In this document: in pieces, positions 6,501 through 10,286 of the stretch | How the letters are laid out: each line of letters opens with the position of its first letter | How positions within the stretch are numbered: the stretch's first letter is position 1 | Assembly (NCBI GenBank): GCA_030597775.1 | Contig: JAUVRF010000030.1 | Coordinates: forward strand, 1 to 10,286 | Source of the DNA: Methanobacteriota archaeon | GTDB lineage: Archaea > Thermoplasmatota > DTKX01 > GCA-020343715 | DNA: 10,286 bases | Direction: 5' to 3' | The notes under the pieces: model-generated | Seen by the model: only the letters and a program-made list of their open reading frames with translations | Database searches by the model: none | Told to the model about the DNA's origin: nothing | Made by a program: the position numbers and the translations under genes

Positions 6501-9142
6501 TCCTTGAGGGCGGACTTGGAGTTGAAGACGAGCATGCCCCGCTTGCCCGTGTAGAACTCCTCCACCTCCTCCCTCTTGTATCGCGGGGTGGATATGTCGA
6601 CCTCCGGCATGACCTTGGCCAGCACGTCACGGTGGAGCTCCCGCAGGAGCACGGACCTGTCCTCTATGAGCAGCAGGTCGGACATGCCCATCAGGAGCAG
6701 TTTGAAGGCGAAGGGAGATGGACGGTCGGAGTACGGTCGCACCGTGACCTTGCGCTTGCCCTTCTTGATCTCCGCCACGATCACCTCCGCCGTCGAGAGG
6801 TCCATCGCCTGGTGCAGTGACTCCTCGAAGGTCTCCTTGGTGACGGGGCACTCCTCGTCCTCGGCCAGGTCGTCGTACAGCCGGGCCGCCTGCTGGTGCT
6901 GCCTGGCGATCGGCACCTCCCGGCCCCGGTAGTTGCGAAGCACCAGGAAGGCCCTGGTCGAGCAATGGCGGAACCGCTGGTGGAAGAGTTCGCTGCCCGG
7001 AAGCACCTCCCGGAGGTCCTTCTCCAGCGGGCCCGCCTTGAGGGCGTCCGCCACCTCCTGGGGGTCCACCTCCTGGTCCAGTAACAGTGCGAACGCGTCG
7101 TCGTCCAGCAGGGTCCTCACGCGAAGACCGGGGTTCTTACGGCCTATCCGGACCGCGCAGACCCGTGCCAGGACCTCGTTCACGGACCGGCCCAGGGTGG
7201 TGTGGACCAGGATGTTGGGGTCCCCCCGCACGTCGGTGTAGCCTTCCACGAGCAGCCTGGTGCTGGACGGGACCATGCCCGCCGTGGTCGACTGGGCCCG
7301 GTACTGGCGCATCAGGTTGAGGGCCAGATTGCGGTTCAGGTGGTACTCGTCGTCCAGCCAGTCCACGACATCGGACTGGACGTCCTTCCCCATCCGCTTG
7401 CCCAGTTCGTCCCGGAGCCTCGAGACGGCCTGGGCCAGCTCCCGGCTTCGGCTCATGGCCTCCCCTGCCCAAGAGGGGATGGTGGGCTTGCGCCCGTGGG
7501 CGTCCCGGACGAACACCTTCGTGCCCTTGGTCTGGATGAACTCGTAGGTCTTGCCTCCCAGGACGAAGACCTCCTTGGGCCGGACCCTCTCTATGAAGCG
7601 CTCTGAGAGGTTGCCCAGGGGGACCCCCTTCTCGGAGAATACGCGCCATGTCGTCTCCTCCGGGATGGTCCCCACATTTGTGAAGTATATGAGTCGCGCA
7701 CCCTGCTTGGAACCGAAGCGGCCGTTCTCCCAGTCTATCCAGAGCTTGGCGTACACCGACCTGTGCTTGAGCCTTGCGACCTCTCCCAGGGATTCGAGGA
7801 CACGATCGAAGTCGTCCCTTTCCAGGTCCTTGTAGGGGTGGGCGGAGCATATCAGGTCGTAAGCGCCGTCGATGGACCAGGGCTCCACTATCGCAAGCCC
7901 CACCAGGAACTGGGACAGCACGTCCAGGCTGTGCATCGGGATGCGCACCAGGTCGATCTCGCCCCTCAGGGCGGAATGCACCAGGACCGTGCACTCCTCC
8001 AGCTCCATCGGGTCCAGTGCCACGACGCGACCCTTGGTCACCCGGTAGAGGCTGTGGCCCGAGCGGCCGATGCGCTGAAGCAGTTTCGATATGGACTTGG
8101 GTGAACCGATCTGCACGACCATGTCGATGGAGCCGATGTCGATCCCCAGCTCCAGCGAGGTGGACGACACGATGGCCTGGAGCTGGCCCCGCTTGAGGGA
8201 CCGTTCAACATCCAGTCGTTTCTCCTTGCTCATGGACCCGTGGTGGGCCGCCACGTGCTGGATGCCCAGCTCCTTGAGCTTTATCACGAGGGACTCTGTC
8301 GCCGCCCGTGTGTTCGTGAAGATGAGCGTGGTCTGGTGTTCCTTGACCAGGTCCACCAGCATCTTGTGCATCGCCACCTCGGCATCCTTGTACGTCGTCT
8401 TCTCCAGGTCCTCCACGGGGATGAGCACCTCGAGGTCGATCTCCTTCTCGGGGGTGACCTGTACGATGTTGACGTCCCTCATCTCCCCGTTCTCGTAGCC
8501 TGACAGGAATCCGGCTATCTCCTCTATCGGCGCCTGTGTGGCCGAGAGGCCCACCCTGGTGAGGGGCTCGCCCACCCGGGCCTGCAGGTGCTCCATCGCC
8601 AGGGACAGGAGCACGCCCCTCTTGGAGGAGCACAGGTCGTGGATCTCGTCGATGATCACCCATTCAACTCCGTCGAACTTCTCGGAGAAGCGACGGGTGG
8701 ACAGGACCAGGGAGAGGGACTCGGGGGTGGTGATGAAGATGTGGGGCGGACGCTTGACCATGCGCTGCCGTTCCGCGGTGCTCGTGTCCCCGCTGCGCAC
8801 GGCCACCCGGATGTCGGGGATGGTGAGGCCCTCCTTGCGGGCGATCTCCCGGATCTCCTCCAGGGGGATCTCCAGGTTCTTGTGGATGTCATTTGCCAGG
8901 GCCTTCAGGGGGGACACGTAGACGCAGTATATCCGATCCTCCAGCTCTCCCCGCTGGTGCAGGCGGAAGAGGTGGTTGATCACGGAGAGGAACGCGGTGA
9001 TGGTCTTGCCCGAGCCAGTGGGCGACGAGATCAGGGTGGTCTTGCGCTCGTCGATGAGGGGGATGGCGGCGGCCTGGGGTGCGGTCAAGCTATCGAAGCG
9101 GGAGCGGAACCATCGCTCCACCACTGGGTCCATCCGCTCCAT
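3563..9142 (-). CDS. lhr: Lhr-type superfamily 2 helicase with a very long C-terminal extension
   Basis: This 1859-residue protein is an ATP-dependent 3'-5' helicase of the Lhr family, involved in DNA repair or nucleic-acid remodelling. Core motifs are LTAPQ (19-23, Q motif), SPTGSGKT (40-47, Walker A), VSPLKALAND (76-85), TTPES (138-142), DEIH (165-168, motif II), SAT (200-202), LIFTNTR (273-279), SSTSLELGIDIG (326-337) and QRIGRSGH (356-363). A winged helix and the Lhr/DEAD-associated region follow (about 400-800). Archaeal Lhr proteins usually end near 900 residues. This one goes on through a linker rich in Glu, Ala and Ser (about 1028-1076) into a region like the C-terminal half of bacterial Lhr: an LEDWWDLQDRGEVLHGRFV block (1208-1226), several winged-helix-like segments and two AlkZ/YcaQ-like beta modules (about 1407-1457 and 1765-1802). 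Glycosylase activity is not shown. ATG 9142 is the first start codon after an upstream in-frame TGA. ATG 9133 is also possible, because GAGGT (9144-9148) lies 10 bases before it but only 1 base before 9142. The frame is intact throughout. Confidence 0.93.
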   Translation of the reverse strand: MERMDPVVERWFRSRFDSLTAPQAAAIPLIDERKTTLISSPTGSGKTITAFLSVINHLFRLHQRGELEDRIYCVYVSPLKALANDIHKNLEIPLEEIREIARKEGLTIPDIRVAVRSGDTSTAERQRMVKRPPHIFITTPESLSLVLSTRRFSEKFDGVEWVIIDEIHDLCSSKRGVLLSLAMEHLQARVGEPLTRVGLSATQAPIEEIAGFLSGYENGEMRDVNIVQVTPEKEIDLEVLIPVEDLEKTTYKDAEVAMHKMLVDLVKEHQTTLIFTNTRAATESLVIKLKELGIQHVAAHHGSMSKEKRLDVERSLKRGQLQAIVSSTSLELGIDIGSIDMVVQIGSPKSISKLLQRIGRSGHSLYRVTKGRVVALDPMELEECTVLVHSALRGEIDLVRIPMHSLDVLSQFLVGLAIVEPWSIDGAYDLICSAHPYKDLERDDFDRVLESLGEVARLKHRSVYAKLWIDWENGRFGSKQGARLIYFTNVGTIPEETTWRVFSEKGVPLGNLSERFIERVRPKEVFVLGGKTYEFIQTKGTKVFVRDAHGRKPTIPSWAGEAMSRSRELAQAVSRLRDELGKRMGKDVQSDVVDWLDDEYHLNRNLALNLMRQYRAQSTTAGMVPSSTRLLVEGYTDVRGDPNILVHTTLGRSVNEVLARVCAVRIGRKNPGLRVRTLLDDDAFALLLDQEVDPQEVADALKAGPLEKDLREVLPGSELFHQRFRHCSTRAFLVLRNYRGREVPIARQHQQAARLYDDLAEDEECPVTKETFEESLHQAMDLSTAEVIVAEIKKGKRKVTVRPYSDRPSPFAFKLLLMGMSDLLLIEDRSVLLRELHRDVLAKVMPEVDISTPRYKREEVEEFYTGKRGMLVFNSKSALKELLERFGPLPLTADGERSIMDFTEVEPFTAECWLNELVQENEAHSFWCHRLVWAFGEHEDMFLALYPPPTEDELNETDRRLLSLVEENVTTAEITTAAGKAFKRRGHPIGDEVRDALLDLHLRNAIRLVTVPTLIKSDGAHEASELMLEEFAETPATSISEEEELAEEVPTSEPEILAEGASCEYGASPEEEAWEVRTPSDMSLEAAASAYVHPYLEYHPPAPLSRIAYDLDLDIDLLRSTLRDQEDAGQVAVGSFVGGETPQYMLWVDKNAFEGLAKGRRVVRENVARQFALEKFFRGYERIEDFFEIFLAAGLPFDIFNRVEDFRLEDWWDLQDRGEVLHGRFVRGHVFFTTKELAQLLASAYRIEDLDKLDLEVFDQISSSTGISAAGAAKAIGLKREEVQPSIDKLDRNVYILRKFVEKKAWSSRNLYLPFELKKPIKDAKTKIIERYILGTGPLTFTAVRSFTDFPFNEVLNIVNELQEAGVIERVLVVGETSVDMYVHRDDAERLMRMEAKVRISDPLRVLSLYDPYIQHMWAELTTKYGEGWIFPVVRNGKLCGMVEKWRMSGVVDIREIQLDDLSLLEELLDELDRQMAFYRQFGLEVIRIRAAFGRPVNDLPVRLRNRFIKKGYHLVQGFLAKGDMVPRSFPRENVYAYLFHKQHIAPSLKFKDVMEAAKSMGGLRSDFEASLRVKAFRKLKRHVKAGDLVAGLMIPAHLMYATRRDMLIYKVAKSRPVTDDMAYIVKMMDQHQGMTRRELMESSEIGRDRFEAAFNALYEGLYIIRDSTNLYVLTPVPKLSQKAARRVVLERMISNVGMVSAEGLAMMSKHEFKIDEIKETLGRLEAEDKVAKGFFMDEDDSLYWIIKRDLDVLPKMSFKYSFVLSPFDQLAQLLSQEIRRKFRIGSCFVIFVGAEMAGAFKGTKKGNTLTLTEFIGGDRERKVLRLFEREWGLSVRKPAKTQEVDDWELMRYWEEHAY

Positions 9143-9380
9143 GACCTCGTCCAGTGATGACCTATCCTTGATGACCCTGACCGTTCACGACCCTCCCTTG
9201 GGTCTTTCCACGTTCAAAGATAACGTTGGGAGGGATCCTGCAAGCTGCTCCGGGTGGAATTCGACAAGGCCCCCCGGGCCGGCGTACCTGTCATTACTCC
9301 TTTGCACTAATCCGACCGCCCCGTTAATCCGTTCTGGATACCCCTCGCGGTATTATAATCTTTGGCATGAATGGGGGGCT
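9143..9380. other. 238-bp intergenic region between the surface protein and the helicase
   Basis: I see no convincing gene here. The minus strand carries an AT-rich box at 9351-9360, a weak AT patch at 9217-9224 (minus GTTATCTT) and GAGGT just before the helicase start. A 26-codon minus-strand frame (9294-9214) is preceded by GGAG only 2 bases upstream and is not supported. A short GC palindrome (GGCCCcccGGGCC type) lies near 9268-9280 and could form a small hairpin. No clear T-run terminator follows the surface-protein stop at 9381. Confidence 0.5.
9351..9360 (-). promoter_or_regulatory. Possible TATA box, probably for the helicase gene
   Basis: The minus strand reads GATTATAATA, the most AT-rich box in the spacer and surrounded by GC-rich DNA. 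If used toward the helicase it implies a start near 9325-9330 and an unusually long leader of about 180 bases. The reverse reading, TATTATAATC, would fire into the surface-protein gene as antisense; no plus-strand gene is there to use it. Confidence 0.35.
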
Positions 9381-10286
9381 CTAGGCCCGCTTCCGTCGCC
9401 TCACGATGGTGTAGGCGATGAGGGTGCACACGGCTGGAAACACGATGTCATCGAACTCTGGGATCGGGAGTAGGCCTGGGGGCCATTCGTCATTCCGGGT
9501 CTCCTCGCCCGGATCCTGCACGACGTGGGGCGAGCCAGCGTCCGAGCCGCCGTCCCAGCCCAACATCATGACGAGGGCGATCTCAACGTTCCCCAGGTTC
9601 GCGGTGTCGAGGGCGACCTCCACCTCGTGGACCCCCGCGGCCGCCTTCACCGGGTCCACCATACGAACCCAGGGCGCAGCCACGGCACCGGTGTACTTCC
9701 AGAGCGTCGCGGTGCGGACCTCGCCGTCCACGCCCCGCACGTCGATGACATGTGTGGCCTGGATGCCGAGGAAGTTCCTGGAGGGCGTTGCGCCCTCGAT
9801 GTTTATGAAGAACTGGGCCGCGTCGTACCCGAAGAGCTCGGGGGGTTCGGTCGGGCCGGGCCCTCCACCGCCTCCGCCTCCCCCGCCGGAGGGACGCTGG
9901 AGATTGTCCAGGGGGGTGGGGGTGCCCGTAAGCACCTTGCTGGTGGGGTCGATCTCGGCGTAGAACAGCGCCCGGTCGGAGCCGGGCTCCGGATCGATGA
10001 AGGAAGCGTAATGGTAAAGGTCCAGGCTGGCCCGGGGTCCGTCCCCCAGGGGGTCCTGGTGCAGTGTGATGTTGCCACCGTTGTCCTCGAAGACGGAGTT
10101 CCAGTCCTCGAACAGGCCGTCGATAGTTATCGGTAGCTGGTAGTCGTCTATGTACGAGGCCCTGCCCTCTATCGGGATCACCGTGGCAGGCAGGTCCTCG
10201 GCCTCCACGGACCAGGGGTCCGCCACGTGGAGCATGACCGCCCGTCCAGGATTGGCGGAACCGCCGACCGTTGCGACGAGGAAGAG
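9381..10286 (-). CDS. Cell-surface protein with a PEF-CTERM-like sorting tail, cut by the right edge
   Basis: The visible part ends in a tripartite sorting signal: IPEF, a short hydrophobic segment (about IVFPAVCTLIAYTIV) and the basic end RRRKRA. PEF-CTERM tails of archaea have this layout and are processed by archaeosortases, so an exported, surface-anchored protein is inferred. Numbering from the internal Met at 10235, there is an ITIDGLFEDWNS block (36-47), typical of CBM9/DOMON-like beta-sandwich domains of surface proteins. A Gly9-Pro spacer (117-126) follows, then a GYDAAQFFINIEG to VHEVEVALDTANLG stretch (136-215) that looks like the rest of the same kind of fold. The frame stays open for at least 17 codons beyond that Met to the window edge (LFLVATVGGSANPG and so on). 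The gene therefore probably starts outside the window, and the Met is not a convincing start. Specific function and ligand are unknown. Confidence 0.75.
   Translation of the reverse strand, partial: LFLVATVGGSANPGRAVMLHVADPWSVEAEDLPATVIPIEGRASYIDDYQLPITIDGLFEDWNSVFEDNGGNITLHQDPLGDGPRASLDLYHYASFIDPEPGSDRALFYAEIDPTSKVLTGTPTPLDNLQRPSGGGGGGGGGPGPTEPPELFGYDAAQFFINIEGATPSRNFLGIQATHVIDVRGVDGEVRTATLWKYTGAVAAPWVRMVDPVKAAAGVHEVEVALDTANLGNVEIALVMMLGWDGGSDAGSPHVVQDPGEETRNDEWPPGLLPIPEFDDIVFPAVCTLIAYTIVRRRKRA
9384..9461 (-). other. PEF-CTERM-like C-terminal sorting signal
   Basis: This encodes the last 26 residues of the surface protein: PEF, then an acidic pair DD, a hydrophobic stretch of about 15 residues and RRRKR next to the stop. 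The order (short motif, membrane segment, Arg/Lys cluster at the extreme C-terminus) is the diagnostic layout of archaeosortase substrates. The matching archaeosortase is not in this window. Confidence 0.6.
9861..9887 (-). repeat. Nine-glycine codon tract in the surface protein
   Basis: Nine consecutive GGN codons (GGC, GGG, GGA and GGT mixed) are followed by ProGlyPro. Mixed codon choice argues for selection on a flexible glycine linker rather than a pure DNA slippage repeat, though the tract may still vary in length between strains. Confidence 0.7.

Noticed and set aside
9214..9294. A 26-codon minus-strand leader ORF
   Set aside because: GGAG is only 2 bases from the ATG, the peptide has no recognisable feature, and nothing but position supports it. 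It is kept only as part of the leader observation.
9861..9887. The glycine tract read as a DNA microsatellite
   Set aside because: The GGN codons use four different third bases without a regular unit, which fits a selected peptide linker better than a simple repeat.
1..10286. CRISPR array, insertion sequence, tRNA or rRNA
   Set aside because: No regularly spaced direct repeats, transposase motifs, terminal inverted repeats or cloverleaf-like or rRNA-like stretches were seen, and nearly all of the window is covered by coding sequence.

Overview
The window looks like a chromosomal segment from a GC-rich archaeon. The signs are a DRG-type GTPase (a family of archaea and eukaryotes), a cell-surface protein ending in a PEF-CTERM-like archaeosortase signal, short AT-rich TATA-like boxes upstream of genes, heavy use of AGG for arginine, and Shine-Dalgarno sites of the GAGGT/GGGAGG type. 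A Euryarchaeota or Thermoplasmatota-type host is my best inference. It rests on gene content only and no marker gene pins it down.

Layout: four genes lie on the minus strand and read from right to left. They are a surface protein that runs off the right edge (9381-10286), a 1859-residue Lhr-type DNA/RNA helicase (9142-3563), an alpha/beta-hydrolase-fold protein fused to a multi-pass membrane domain (3461-1692), and a DRG GTPase with a TGS domain (1610-504). The spacers are 238, 101 and 81 bp. Each holds a plausible AT-rich promoter box, so these are probably separate transcription units rather than one operon. At the left edge the end of a plus-strand gene, with an acidic then basic tail, converges on the GTPase gene. 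It has no stop codon before entering it.

No mobile element, CRISPR array, tRNA or rRNA was seen. Most long plus-strand open frames are in-register antisense shadows of the minus-strand genes, as expected at this GC content.

The points most worth a second look are: (1) the helicase has a very long C-terminal extension resembling the C-terminal region of bacterial Lhr, which is AlkZ/YcaQ-related, and this includes what looks like a repeated winged-helix plus beta unit; (2) the membrane hydrolase keeps the expected Asp and His but has Gly where the nucleophile should be, so it may be a pseudoenzyme; (3) the PEF-CTERM-like tail on the surface protein; (4) the stopless convergent gene at the left. 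The genes have no obvious shared pathway. Nucleic-acid processing (Lhr), ribosome-associated GTPase function (DRG) and envelope functions simply sit side by side.
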